Positions 1-8,160 of a DNA stretch of 63,534 bases are shown here, in pieces (position 1 is the first letter of the stretch; each line of letters starts with the position of its first letter). The notes under the pieces are model-generated. The model ran no database searches, had not been told where the DNA came from, and saw only the letters and a program-made list of their open reading frames with translations. A program made the translations under genes and the position numbers. The DNA comes from Chloroflexota bacterium (GTDB lineage Bacteria > Chloroflexota > Anaerolineae > Anaerolineales > Villigracilaceae). The DNA lies in contig QMIW01000027.1 of assembly GCA_024434165.1 (NCBI GenBank), positions 1 to 63,534 on the forward strand. Direction: 5' to 3'.

Positions 1-1131
1 GGGACATCATACACCATTCCGCTCACAAACCCATTCGTGGGAGAAGCAAACGCAAGGGAGGAAATCTGGGCGTACGGCTTGCGCAATCCCTGGCGTTTTT
101 CATTCGACCGCACCACCGGTGATATTTTCATTGGAGATGTGGGTCAAAACGCGCAGGAGGAGATAGATTTCCAACCGTTCACAAGCGGGGGCGGTGAAAA
201 CTATGGCTGGCGCATCCTCGAAGGAAACCTGTGCTACAACAGCCAAACCTGCACGCCTCCCCCGGATTACGTCCCTCCGGTTGCGGTGTATGATCACGGC
301 CCGGACGATTCCTTCGGCTGTTCGGTCACCGGCGGTTACGTCTATCGCGGCTCGCAGTTCCCCGCTCTTCAGGGCGTTTATCTATACGGGGATTTCTGCA
401 AGGGGAAGGTTTGGGGCTTGATAAAAAACGGGAGCGGAGGATGGACATCCACCCTGATTGCCGATACCGATTTCCTCATTTCCTCCTTCGGCGAGGATGA
501 AGCAGGGGAACTTTATCTTACCGATTACGCCACGGGCGGCTTGTATCGTATCGCCGAAGCGCCGCTCATCAAAAAAGGGGTCGCTTCCAATGCAGGATAT
601 GACGGATACCTGCGCGAATCTTCCGCATCAAGCGGTCGGGGCGGGGCGATGAATACCACTGCAACCACTCTCAAACTGGGGGATGATACCGAGAACAGGC
701 AATATCGCGCCGTTCTGTCGTTCAATACCGCGTCCCTGCCGGATAACGCAGTCATCGTATCCGCTGTATTGAAATTCAAATACGCCGGCGGTACCGGGAC
801 ACTCCCCTTCGATTCACACGGTGACTTGCTTGCAGACATCCGCCGTGGAGCATTCAACAACAATGTAAATACCGAGCCGGGAGATTTCGCGGCTGCCGCG
901 GATAAAAACAGCGTTCTTCGCTACACGAATGTCACCGTCAATGGATGGTATTCCAAAAAATTGGGCGCCGCCAACCTGGACTACATCAACAAACAGGGAG
1001 TCACTCAATTCCGCCTGCGGTTTGCCATGGGGGACGACAACGATTCCACGATAGACCTCCTCAGGGTTTTCAGCGGGGACGGAGCCCCTTCAGATCGCCC
1101 GCGGCTCATCGTCACATATTTTCTCCCGTAA
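1..1131 (+). CDS. PQQ-type sugar dehydrogenase-like protein with DNRLRE tail (5' partial)
   Basis: The reading frame is open from base 1, so the true start lies upstream. The visible N-terminal part carries the AYGLRNPWRFSFD motif of soluble glucose/sorbosone-dehydrogenase-like six-bladed propellers, followed by the GDVGQNAQEEID and GGENYGWR motifs of that family and the final blade ending in TGGLYRI. From about residue 185 a second beta-rich module begins, with the A-V-L-S-F-N-T-x-S-L-P pattern typical of DNRLRE-type domains, often found in secreted surface proteins. It is presumably exported and either oxidises a sugar or binds a ligand at the surface; catalytic residues upstream cannot be checked. 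A strong hairpin follows 30 bp after the stop. Confidence 0.8.
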   Translation, partial: GTSYTIPLTNPFVGEANAREEIWAYGLRNPWRFSFDRTTGDIFIGDVGQNAQEEIDFQPFTSGGGENYGWRILEGNLCYNSQTCTPPPDYVPPVAVYDHGPDDSFGCSVTGGYVYRGSQFPALQGVYLYGDFCKGKVWGLIKNGSGGWTSTLIADTDFLISSFGEDEAGELYLTDYATGGLYRIAEAPLIKKGVASNAGYDGYLRESSASSGRGGAMNTTATTLKLGDDTENRQYRAVLSFNTASLPDNAVIVSAVLKFKYAGGTGTLPFDSHGDLLADIRRGAFNNNVNTEPGDFAAAADKNSVLRYTNVTVNGWYSKKLGAANLDYINKQGVTQFRLRFAMGDDNDSTIDLLRVFSGDGAPSDRPRLIVTYFLP

Positions 1132-1160
1132 CCAGCCGGCAATCGGTTATTGAACCATAT

Positions 1161-1195
1161 CCCAGCCCTCTTTGATGCAGGTAAAGAGGGCTGGG
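1161..1195 (+). terminator. Hairpin after the sugar dehydrogenase gene
   Basis: CCCAGCCCTCTTT pairs with AAAGAGGGCTGGG (13 bp stem) around a 9-nt loop. The tail (ATTTCGGTT) is only weakly T-rich, so it may stabilise an RNA end as much as terminate. Confidence 0.65.
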
Positions 1196-1287
1196 ATTTC
1201 GGTTAAGCGAACCATATCAAATCCGTTTTACATTCGAGGACGGGTGTTTGCACTGCGTAAAATAAACTCACCGGCTGGATTACCACC

Positions 1288-4200
1288 ATGACAAACAGCG
1301 TCTTTTCTTCGATAAAAAAATTTTGCTTATTCATCCTGGCTGTATCGCTCTTTGCAAGCCCGCAGCCTTCCGCCCGCGCCCAAACAAACCGCATCCTCTT
1401 TGCCGTCATCGGCGATTACGGACTCGCAGGTCAGGCGGAAGCGGATGTGGCAAGCCTGGTAAAGAGTTGGAATCCCGATTTCATCGTCACGGTCGGGGAT
1501 AACAATTATCCCGATGGGCTTGCAGAAACGATTGACCAGAACATTGGGCAGTATTACCAGGAGTTCATTCACCCCTACAAGGGGAAATACGGAAGCGGCT
1601 CGCCGGCGCGGAGATTCTTCCCGTCGCTGGGCAACCACGACTGGGGCGGCAGCGGGGTCAAACCATACCTGGAGTATTTCGGCTTTCGCAGCAATCAGAC
1701 GTATTACGATTTCGTTCAAGGTCCCGTGCATTTCTTCATGCTCGACAGCGACCGAAACGAGCCGGATGGAGTGACCTTCAAATCGGAGCAAGCCATCTGG
1801 TTGAAGAAAGGACTGGCGGCTTCGACCTCGCCTTATAATGTGGTGGTTTTTCATCACGCTCCTTATTCCTCGGGCAGGCATGGCTCCACCGAATACATGC
1901 GCTGGCCTTTCAAGGAATGGGGGGCGGATGTCGTCCTGACCGGGCACGACCATGTTTACGAGCGCCTGCTTGTGAACGGTCTGCCTTACTTCGTAAACGG
2001 ACTCGGCGGCTCGGAAATCTACAATTTCAACGCCATCCTGCCGGAGAGCCAGGCGCGCTTCAACCAGGATTTTGGCGCGATGCGCGTCGAAGCGACCAGC
2101 GCCTACATGAAATTCCAAATGATCACCCGCGCGGGCATCCTGGTGGACGAATACCTGATCGGTCAGGGAAACCCGGAGGTCCTGTCCATCAACCCGGTTG
2201 GCGCATCTCCCGCGAACGCCGATGCGCTGACTTTTCAGGTCACGTTCTCTGAAGCAGTGACCGGCGTGGATGCAGGCGATTTTGCAATTGTCACCAACTT
2301 AAGCGGCGCAGGCATCGGCAATGTCAGCGGGTTGGGGAATACCTACACGGTATCGGTCAACTCAGGGAGCGGGGACGGAACGCTTCGGCTCGATGTGCAG
2401 GACGATGATTCGATCACCAATGCCGCCGGCAGCAGCCTCGGAGGAGCCGGCATCGGAAACGGAAATTTCACAAGGGGTGCGGCTGTTGTTGTGGATAGAT
2501 CCGCCCCAACCGTGACCTCGATCATCCCGGCGGGCGCAAACCCATCCAACGCATCCATCGTGGACTTTACGGTTTCGTTCTCTGAACCGGTGACAGGCGT
2601 TGACCTCACGGATTTTTCCCTGTCAACCAGCGCGGGCGCTCAACTTACCGCCGTCAATGGCGCGGGAAGTGCGTATACTGTCTCCATCGTCACTGGCGCG
2701 GGTAACGACCTGCTGCGCCTGGATTTCGCGGTTAATGGCAGTGTCACCGACCTGGCTGGGAACTCCATAAGCCGGGGTTTTACCGGCGAGACCCATGTCA
2801 TTGACCACACAGCGCCCATCGCCGCCTCGATTTCGCGGATGGGAGAGCCGTCCGCTTCCGGCGTGGAATACGCTGTCAGTTTTTCAGAAGCAGTGACCGG
2901 CGTGGATGGAAGCGATTTCGTCCTCTCCACGATGAACGGCGCGAGCATCGCAAACATCTCCGGCGCGGGGAATCTGTATTCGGTGTTCATCCATCTCAAC
3001 CCGGGCAGCGACGCGCTCCGGCTCGACCTGATTGATAACGACAGCATCTACGACGCCGCAGGGAATCCGCTTGGCGGGGCAGGGCTTGGAAACGGCAATT
3101 ATTATGGCGAGCCGGTCCCGATTGCCATCGAAACGCCGATCGTGACCTCCATCATCCGCGCCAGCCCAAGCCCGACAAAAGCGGACAGCGTGGATTTCAT
3201 CGTCACGTTCTCCGAAATCGTCGAGGGGGTGGACGTTACCGATTTCATGATATCGGGCAAGCCGGATGCAGGCATCCTGGGCGTCCGGTCGGTCAACCCG
3301 TTTTACATTGTCACAGCAAACACCGGGGCGAGCGACGGTGTGTTGAAACTCGACCTGGTGGACGACGACAGCATTCGAAACATGCAAGGCATCCCATTGG
3401 GCGGCAATGGGACCGGCAACGCAAACTTTACCGCCGGAGAAACCTGCATCGTGGATCGGACTCCCCCGCGCGCAACTTCCATCATTCGCGCCGGCAGCAA
3501 CCCTGCCATCAACCCCAGCGTGGATTTCATCGTTACGTTTTCAGAGCCGGTGACCGGCGTGGATGTTTCGGACTTCAGGATTGCAACGTCGAATCTCAAC
3601 GCAGCCGTTGTGAACATTCAGGATGCAAACCCGTTCTACGTCGTCACCGTCAACACCGGCGCGGGTTCCGGCACGCTGCGGCTCGACCTGATGGACAACC
3701 GCAGCGTCGGCGATCTTGCAGGCAACCTCCTGGCGGATAACGGCTCCGGGAACGGCGGCTTCACGACGGGTGAAGCCTTCACAATTGCAAAAATCCCGGT
3801 CAATTTTCCGGCTCCGACTATCGCCGAGATCAACCACAAACACCTGATCAATTATTCCGCTCCAACCATCGCATGGTCTGCCGTCCGCAATGCGCAGGCG
3901 TATGAGGTCTTCCTCGCGCGCGACGCCAATTTTGCCCAACTGGTTGCGCTTCAAACCACAAGCGCAACATTCTTCATCCCAGATCTTCCCCTCGCAGATG
4001 GGACCTACTTCGCGCGCGTGTGGGCGTACAATGCCAGCCTCAGCCCCGGAAAGTTCAGCAGGACATACACCTTTACGATTGACACCACGCCTCCCGCCCC
4101 GCCGACGCCTGCCAGCCCGCCCAATCATTCGTCTACCCCGAAACGTCCTTCGCTAAAGTGGTCCGCGGTGAACGGCGCAGTACAATACCAGGTCGAGCTG

Positions 4201-4371
4201 GACGATAATCCCGATTTTTCCAGCCCGGAATTTTCAGCAGTGACGAATAGAACCGACGCGCAGACCAAAACCCTGCCAACCGGCAGGACATATTACTGGC
4301 GGGTGCGCGCCGTGGACGCCGCCAGGAATTGGAGCGGCTGGTCGGTTGTATTTGTAATCCAGGTGTATTGA
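1288..4371 (+). CDS. Secreted metallophosphatase with Ig-like and fibronectin-like repeats
   Basis: A 1027-residue exported protein. A cleavable signal peptide occupies about residues 1-31 (basic MTNSVFSSIKK, hydrophobic core, cut after ARA). Residues 35-295 form a calcineurin-like metallophosphoesterase of the purple-acid-phosphatase sort: GDYG, VGDNNY, LGNHDW, FHHAPYSS and GHDHVYER supply the two-metal site. Five Ig-like repeats of about 100 residues follow (about 300-830), each with the V-x-F-S-E-x-V-x-G-V-D signature. Two fibronectin-III-like modules close the protein (for example YYWRVRAVDAARNWSGW). No sortase or other anchor is seen, so it is probably released or adhesive. It is flanked by its own spacer; a -10-like TAAAAT lies at 1258-1263. 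The phosphate substrate cannot be told from sequence. Confidence 0.85.
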   Translation: MTNSVFSSIKKFCLFILAVSLFASPQPSARAQTNRILFAVIGDYGLAGQAEADVASLVKSWNPDFIVTVGDNNYPDGLAETIDQNIGQYYQEFIHPYKGKYGSGSPARRFFPSLGNHDWGGSGVKPYLEYFGFRSNQTYYDFVQGPVHFFMLDSDRNEPDGVTFKSEQAIWLKKGLAASTSPYNVVVFHHAPYSSGRHGSTEYMRWPFKEWGADVVLTGHDHVYERLLVNGLPYFVNGLGGSEIYNFNAILPESQARFNQDFGAMRVEATSAYMKFQMITRAGILVDEYLIGQGNPEVLSINPVGASPANADALTFQVTFSEAVTGVDAGDFAIVTNLSGAGIGNVSGLGNTYTVSVNSGSGDGTLRLDVQDDDSITNAAGSSLGGAGIGNGNFTRGAAVVVDRSAPTVTSIIPAGANPSNASIVDFTVSFSEPVTGVDLTDFSLSTSAGAQLTAVNGAGSAYTVSIVTGAGNDLLRLDFAVNGSVTDLAGNSISRGFTGETHVIDHTAPIAASISRMGEPSASGVEYAVSFSEAVTGVDGSDFVLSTMNGASIANISGAGNLYSVFIHLNPGSDALRLDLIDNDSIYDAAGNPLGGAGLGNGNYYGEPVPIAIETPIVTSIIRASPSPTKADSVDFIVTFSEIVEGVDVTDFMISGKPDAGILGVRSVNPFYIVTANTGASDGVLKLDLVDDDSIRNMQGIPLGGNGTGNANFTAGETCIVDRTPPRATSIIRAGSNPAINPSVDFIVTFSEPVTGVDVSDFRIATSNLNAAVVNIQDANPFYVVTVNTGAGSGTLRLDLMDNRSVGDLAGNLLADNGSGNGGFTTGEAFTIAKIPVNFPAPTIAEINHKHLINYSAPTIAWSAVRNAQAYEVFLARDANFAQLVALQTTSATFFIPDLPLADGTYFARVWAYNASLSPGKFSRTYTFTIDTTPPAPPTPASPPNHSSTPKRPSLKWSAVNGAVQYQVELDDNPDFSSPEFSAVTNRTDAQTKTLPTGRTYYWRVRAVDAARNWSGWSVVFVIQVY

Positions 4372-4404
4372 GGCAGTAAATATTTATGATATTTATCTAG
4401 TATA

Positions 4405-4437
4405 TTGACAAGTGGAAGCCGGGCAGTTATACTGCCC
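4405..4437 (+). promoter_or_regulatory. Consensus promoter with palindromic operator for sufR (leaderless)
   Basis: TTGACA (4405-4410), a 17-bp spacer and TATACT (4428-4433) make a near-perfect sigma70/SigA promoter. The expected transcription start is about 4440, exactly the ATG, so the message should be leaderless. GGGCAG-TTATA-CTGCCC (4421-4437) is a perfect inverted repeat straddling the -10, a likely site for autorepression by the product. Confidence 0.8.
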
Positions 4438-4439
4438 GT

Positions 4440-5063
4440 ATGAAATCCACGCGAGACAAGATTCTGCAAACCCTGTTGAAAAAACCGCGTTCCACTATTA
4501 ATGACCTTGCGGAAGCGGTCGGCATCAACCCCATTTCTGTGCGGCATCACCTTACAAATCTCCAAATGGAAGGGCTGGTCGAAGGACAGGAGGAACGGCA
4601 CGGTGTGGGACGCCCGCGCCTGGTGTATGTGCTCACCAACGAAGGCATGGAGCACTTCCCCACCCGCTACCTGCGCCTGACAACCCGCCTGATCGCGCAA
4701 ATGAAAGAGACCATGCCGAAGCCGGTGGTCAGCAAGTTGTTCGGTCAAATCGCCGAAGACCTCGCCAAAGACTACGCCAACGACATCAAAGGGCTGAGTA
4801 TGGAAGAGCGGCTTGACCTCGTCAAGGATTTGCTGGCACAGGAGGGGTTCACCGTCGAATGGGAAAAGAAGGATGGGCAGTACCAGATTCACGAAATCTC
4901 CTGCCCGTATTACCAGATCGGCATCAACCATCCCGAAATCTGCACGGTGGACCAGACCGTCATCTCGAAGATGCTGGCGTTACCCGCGAATAAAGTTCAA
5001 TGTATTCTGGATGGCGGCACACATTGCACGTATGTCGTCCAGCCAGCCGCAAAACAAAAGTAA
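4440..5063 (+). CDS. sufR: SufR-like iron-sulfur cluster-sensing repressor
   Basis: A 207-residue winged-helix regulator. Residues 3-70 are the DeoR/ArsR-like DNA-binding domain (STINDLAEAVGINPISVRHHL recognition region, wing GVGRPRLVYVLT). The C-terminal part carries four cysteines (C155, C168, C188, C196) in the spacing of SufR proteins, which ligate a 4Fe-4S cluster and repress suf genes when the cluster is present. The ATG coincides with the predicted transcription start and no Shine-Dalgarno sequence precedes it. It is followed after 10 bp by a DUF59 gene, the usual partner in Fe-S assembly. The SUF structural genes are not in the window. Cluster binding is inferred from the family. Confidence 0.85.
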   Translation: MKSTRDKILQTLLKKPRSTINDLAEAVGINPISVRHHLTNLQMEGLVEGQEERHGVGRPRLVYVLTNEGMEHFPTRYLRLTTRLIAQMKETMPKPVVSKLFGQIAEDLAKDYANDIKGLSMEERLDLVKDLLAQEGFTVEWEKKDGQYQIHEISCPYYQIGINHPEICTVDQTVISKMLALPANKVQCILDGGTHCTYVVQPAAKQK

Positions 5064-5073
5064 AAGAGGCAGC

Positions 5074-5421
5074 ATGAGCGATTCTGAAATCAAGGAAATC
5101 CAGTGGACCATTCACACCACCCATCCGGAGATGGTCAAACCGGCGCGCGAAAAACTCTCCGAAGTGGGGGACCCCGAAATCGGCATGAACATCATCCAGC
5201 TGGGTCTTGTGCGCGATATTGAAATCGAGAACAACACCGCCCGCCTGAAGATGATTCTCACCACGCCGTTCTGCCCGTATGGTCCCGCCATGATCGAAAT
5301 GACCAAAGCCAAGGCGGTCGAAGCCTTCAACATGCCGGTCACCATCGAGATGGGCATGGAAATGTGGGACTTCTCCATGATGGAAGACCCTTCCGCGCTC
5401 GATTGGGGAATGTACGCTTGA
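5074..5421 (+). CDS. DUF59/MIP18-family Fe-S assembly protein (SufT-like)
   Basis: A 115-residue single-domain protein of the MIP18 (DUF59) family, which helps mature iron-sulfur proteins. Seen motifs: DPEIGMNIIQLGLVRDIEI near the N-terminus (the D-P-E-x-x-x-x-I-x-x-L-G-L-V signature) and TTPFCPYGPAMI with the conserved cysteine of the family. An AAGAGG ribosome-binding site sits just before the ATG at 5074. It is 10 bp behind sufR and must share its promoter; a terminator hairpin follows 35 bp after the stop, so the pair is a two-gene operon. A longer reading in the same frame upstream overlaps sufR and is not credible. Confidence 0.88.
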   Translation: MSDSEIKEIQWTIHTTHPEMVKPAREKLSEVGDPEIGMNIIQLGLVRDIEIENNTARLKMILTTPFCPYGPAMIEMTKAKAVEAFNMPVTIEMGMEMWDFSMMEDPSALDWGMYA

Positions 5422-5456
5422 TGGTAATGTAGTTGGATAGTTGGGCAGTCGAAATG

Positions 5457-5490
5457 AAGACGCCGTCTCTTTTCAGAGCGGCGTCTTTTT
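5457..5490 (+). terminator. Rho-independent terminator after sufR operon
   Basis: AAGACGCCG pairs with CGGCGTCTT around a 13-nt loop and runs into TTTTT. The convergent XRE-cupin gene ends only 6 bp beyond, so the hairpin may serve both strands. Confidence 0.88.
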
Positions 5491-5495
5491 GTCGT

Positions 5496-6107
5496 TTATT
5501 CGCCTTTTTTCCAGTGCATGGCGTGCGGCTTTTCGCCTTCCTCAAAACCGGAAATGACGATCAACGCATTGCTGACATGACCGCCCGGATTCCGCCAGCG
5601 GTGACGCAGCCGCGAAGCGAACAGCAGGCTGTCCCCCGGTTCGAGGCGATAGACGTCTTTCTCGACGAAATAATCCAACTGACCCCGCAGGCAGTACACA
5701 AACTCATGACCGGAGTGGGTAATATCGTGAGGTCCGCTGGATGCGCCGCTTTCGAGGGTCAGCATAAACGGCTCCACCCGCCCGACAAACTGCTCACCTC
5801 CCAACGCTTCGAACACTCCGCGCGTGAACGACATGCGCGCCCGTTCATCCTGTTTCAAAAAGACGATCTGCGTCTTCTCATTTTCCGTCCCGAAGAATGA
5901 GGTGATCGCAACTCCCAGCGCATCCGCCAATTTATAAAGCGTGCTCACCGAGGGGGATGTCTTGCCGCGCTCGATCATCGAAAGCGCGTTTGCCGAAAGC
6001 CCGCTTTTCGCAGCCAGCGACCGCATCGAAATCCCCCGTGTCTCGCGCAGCTCGCGCAGGCGGCTTGCCACATTTACCGACAAGGCTTCCCGTTGAAACT
6101 CGCCCAT
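5496..6107 (-). CDS. XRE-cupin transcriptional regulator
   Basis: A 203-residue protein with an N-terminal Cro/C1 helix-turn-helix (about residues 12-70: LRELRETRGISMRSLAAKSG, LSMIERGKTSPS) and a C-terminal cupin barrel (about 110-190) with G-x(4)-H-x(2)-T-H-S-G-H-E-F and PGDSLLF-x(4)-H-x-W. This is the architecture of small-molecule-sensing repressors such as PuuR. It is divergent from the ArsR-led cytochrome operon, sharing a 180-bp spacer that holds repeated TGTGACA-type words, so it may control that operon or only itself. The ligand is unknown. Confidence 0.85.
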   Translation of the reverse strand: MGEFQREALSVNVASRLRELRETRGISMRSLAAKSGLSANALSMIERGKTSPSVSTLYKLADALGVAITSFFGTENEKTQIVFLKQDERARMSFTRGVFEALGGEQFVGRVEPFMLTLESGASSGPHDITHSGHEFVYCLRGQLDYFVEKDVYRLEPGDSLLFASRLRHRWRNPGGHVSNALIVISGFEEGEKPHAMHWKKGE

Positions 6108-6160
6108 GATGTTTCTCCATCCGCAGGAGGCTTTTGATAAGCGCCTGCCTGACAGCCAGG

Positions 6161-6276
6161 ATTATAACCCACAATATGTGACATTAAACAAAACTTAATA
6201 TGACACACTTCACTTTTGTACAATCTGTCACAAATGTATGATGAGGCTGTACGAATATTCGTCTATTCGCATATAA
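6161..6276. promoter_or_regulatory. Divergent control region between XRE-cupin and ArsR genes
   Basis: Minus strand: TATAAT at 6166-6161 for the XRE-cupin gene. Plus strand: TACAAT at 6219-6224, a candidate -10 for the ArsR operon. Between them TGTGACATTAA (6177-6187) and TTAATATGACACA (6195-6207) form an imperfect inverted repeat, and TGTCACA recurs at 6226-6232. Downstream, the palindrome CGAATATTCG (6252-6261) with the following TATTCGCATAT resembles ArsR/SmtB operators. The -35 elements are weak, as expected for regulated promoters. Confidence 0.55.
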
Positions 6277-6287
6277 GCAGGTGTCTT

Positions 6288-6635
6288 ATGGTAAACGCCG
6301 CCCTCCAACAGGAAATCACCCAGCTCGAAGCCAATTTCTGCGCCGCACTCTCCGACCCGAACCGGCTCTTGATTCTCTACGCCCTCAACGACGGTCCGCG
6401 CAACGTCACGGAACTTGCAAGCGAACTCGGCTTGAACCAGCCCACCACCTCCCGCCATCTCAAAGTCCTGCGGGAGCGCGGTCTGGTTTACACCGTCCGC
6501 AGCGGAACCACCATCACCTATCACCTTTCTGACATTCGACTCATCCAGGCTCTCGACCTCCTGCGAAGCGCCATGCGGGAACGGCTCTCGCGGCAGGCAA
6601 ACCTGATCAACGAAGTTACACAGGAGAATGTATGA
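6288..6635 (+). CDS. ArsR-family regulator of the cytochrome operon
   Basis: A 115-residue winged-helix protein: L-S-D-P-N-R-L-L-I-L-Y-A-L at the start of the fold, LASELGLNQPTTSRHLKVLRE as the recognition helix-turn-helix, then the wing ending TITYHLSD. It shows only one cysteine (in NFCAALSDP), so it lacks the cysteine pair of persulfide sensors such as SqrR/BigR and the CVC metal site of ArsR; the signal is unknown. ATG 6288 is preferred because AGGTG precedes it and the AT-rich operator-like sequence lies upstream; an in-frame ATG at 6234 would translate through that operator. The stop overlaps the next start (ATGA), so it is translationally coupled to the octaheme gene. Confidence 0.85.
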   Translation: MVNAALQQEITQLEANFCAALSDPNRLLILYALNDGPRNVTELASELGLNQPTTSRHLKVLRERGLVYTVRSGTTITYHLSDIRLIQALDLLRSAMRERLSRQANLINEVTQENV

Positions 6636-8092
6636 CAAAACGTCCTTCGACAAGATTTGGATTTCGCTTCCCTGCCTGGACCCTGGGGCTGGCTGGCATT
6701 CTTTTGCTGATTCTCGTCCCGGTCCTTTACTTCCTTCCCCGCACCCAATCCAAAACGGACCCGGCGGCTTACCTGCCCGAAAAACCCGTTCACGTGGACC
6801 ACAGCGACATCGTCCAGGGTGAATTCAAAACCGGGCAGGATGTGACCCGCACCTGCCTCGAATGTCACGAAGACGCCGCCGCACAGGTGATGAAAACCAC
6901 CCATTGGACGTGGGAATCGCAGGCATTCGACGTCCCCTGGCGCGAAGAAGATGTGACCATCGGCAAGATCAACCAGATCAACAACTTCTGCATCGGCACG
7001 CAGGGCAACGAAAACAAGTGCATGTCCTGTCACGCCGGGTACGGCTGGGAACAGGGACGCGAAACCGCGCTTGCCAACCCTGAAAACGTGGACTGCCTCG
7101 CCTGCCACGCCGATACCGGCGTTTACGGCAAGGGCGTCTTCGGCAACCCTGCCGAAGGCGTGGACCTGCTCGCCGCGGCGCGCTCCGTGCGTTCACCCAC
7201 CCGCGAGAACTGCGGCAAATGCCACTTCGACGGCGGCGGCGGGAACGGCGTCAAACACGGCGATCTCGATGAAAGCCTGTACTTCCCGGATGAATCGCTC
7301 GACGTGCACATGGGCGGCGAATTGGACATGCAATGCACTGACTGCCACTGGACGACGGAACATCGAATCCTTGGGCGCATGCTGGCGGACAATTACACCA
7401 TTGACCCGCAAGAACAGGTCGCGTGCGAGCAGTGCCATGTGAACCAGCAACACGAAGACGAACGCATCAACACCCACCTCGCCTCGGTCGCCTGTCAGAC
7501 CTGCCATATCCCTGCCATCGCACTCGAAGACCCGACCAAAACCGAATGGGACTGGTCGCAGGCGGGTCAGGAGGGACGCGAGGACGACCACTTTACCTAT
7601 CTCAAAATCAAGGGCGAATTCGCCTACGACAAGAACTTCGCGCCCGCCTATCTCTGGTTCAACGGGAACAACGAATACCGCTACATCCTCGGCGACCCGC
7701 TCGGCAGGGACGGCATCACCTACATCAACAAACCCGCCGGAAGCATCGCCGACAGCAGCGCCAAAATCTTCCCGTTCAAACTGCACATCGCCAAACAACC
7801 CTACGACGTGAAGAACAATTACCTGCTGCAACCCGTCACAGCGGGCGAAGGCGGCTTCTGGACCACCTTCGACTGGGACAGCGCCTTCGAACTCGCCGCG
7901 CCCATCACCGGTCTCGATTACAGCGGCGAATACGGCTTCACCACAACCTACATGTATTGGCCCACCACCCACATGGTGCAATCTGCCGATAAAGCCCTGG
8001 CATGCGAATCCTGTCACGGCGAAAACGGACGCATGGATTGGGAAGCGCTTGGCTATCCCGGCGACCCGATCGAGTGGGGCGGGAGAAAGTAA
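6632..8092 (+). CDS. Octaheme c-type cytochrome, tetrathionate reductase (OTR) family
   Basis: A 486-residue cytochrome held by an uncleaved N-terminal anchor (hydrophobic residues 15-34) and facing outwards. Eight CXXCH haem-binding motifs are visible: C75, C130, C155, C194, C235, C265, C288 and C458, the last after a haem-free stretch of about 165 residues. Number, spacing and length match octaheme tetrathionate reductase of Shewanella, whose active-site haem has a lysine ligand; the CLACH-ADTGVYGK region is the likely place here, which is inference. OTR-type enzymes reduce tetrathionate, nitrite and hydroxylamine in vitro. The neighbouring YeeE/YedE and rhodanese genes favour a sulfur substrate. 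Electrons presumably come from the next gene product. Confidence 0.85.
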   Translation: MTKRPSTRFGFRFPAWTLGLAGILLLILVPVLYFLPRTQSKTDPAAYLPEKPVHVDHSDIVQGEFKTGQDVTRTCLECHEDAAAQVMKTTHWTWESQAFDVPWREEDVTIGKINQINNFCIGTQGNENKCMSCHAGYGWEQGRETALANPENVDCLACHADTGVYGKGVFGNPAEGVDLLAAARSVRSPTRENCGKCHFDGGGGNGVKHGDLDESLYFPDESLDVHMGGELDMQCTDCHWTTEHRILGRMLADNYTIDPQEQVACEQCHVNQQHEDERINTHLASVACQTCHIPAIALEDPTKTEWDWSQAGQEGREDDHFTYLKIKGEFAYDKNFAPAYLWFNGNNEYRYILGDPLGRDGITYINKPAGSIADSSAKIFPFKLHIAKQPYDVKNNYLLQPVTAGEGGFWTTFDWDSAFELAAPITGLDYSGEYGFTTTYMYWPTTHMVQSADKALACESCHGENGRMDWEALGYPGDPIEWGGRK

Positions 8093-8141
8093 CTGGAGAT
8101 TAGAAATTGAAGATTGGAGATTGATAACTACCAGTCTCCAG
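8093..8141. repeat. Word repeat (GGAGATT type)
   Basis: The spacer is built from variants of GGAGATT / GAAGATT, and its ends CTGGAGA (8093-8099) and TCTCCAG (8135-8141) are inverted. One of several such spacer repeats in the window. Confidence 0.6.
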
Positions 8142-8160
8142 GCACTTCAAGGAATCAACC

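Noticed and set aside
6216-6287. Longer N-terminus for the ArsR regulator (TTG 6216 or ATG 6234)
   Set aside because: It would translate the operator-like AT-rich sequence and adds residues not seen in ArsR folds; ATG 6288 has a better ribosome-binding site.
6788-6803. GTTCACGTGGAC, similar to a parS centre
   Set aside because: Only about 11 of 16 parS positions match and it lies inside the octaheme gene at a coding GTTCACGTGGAC; far from parAB.
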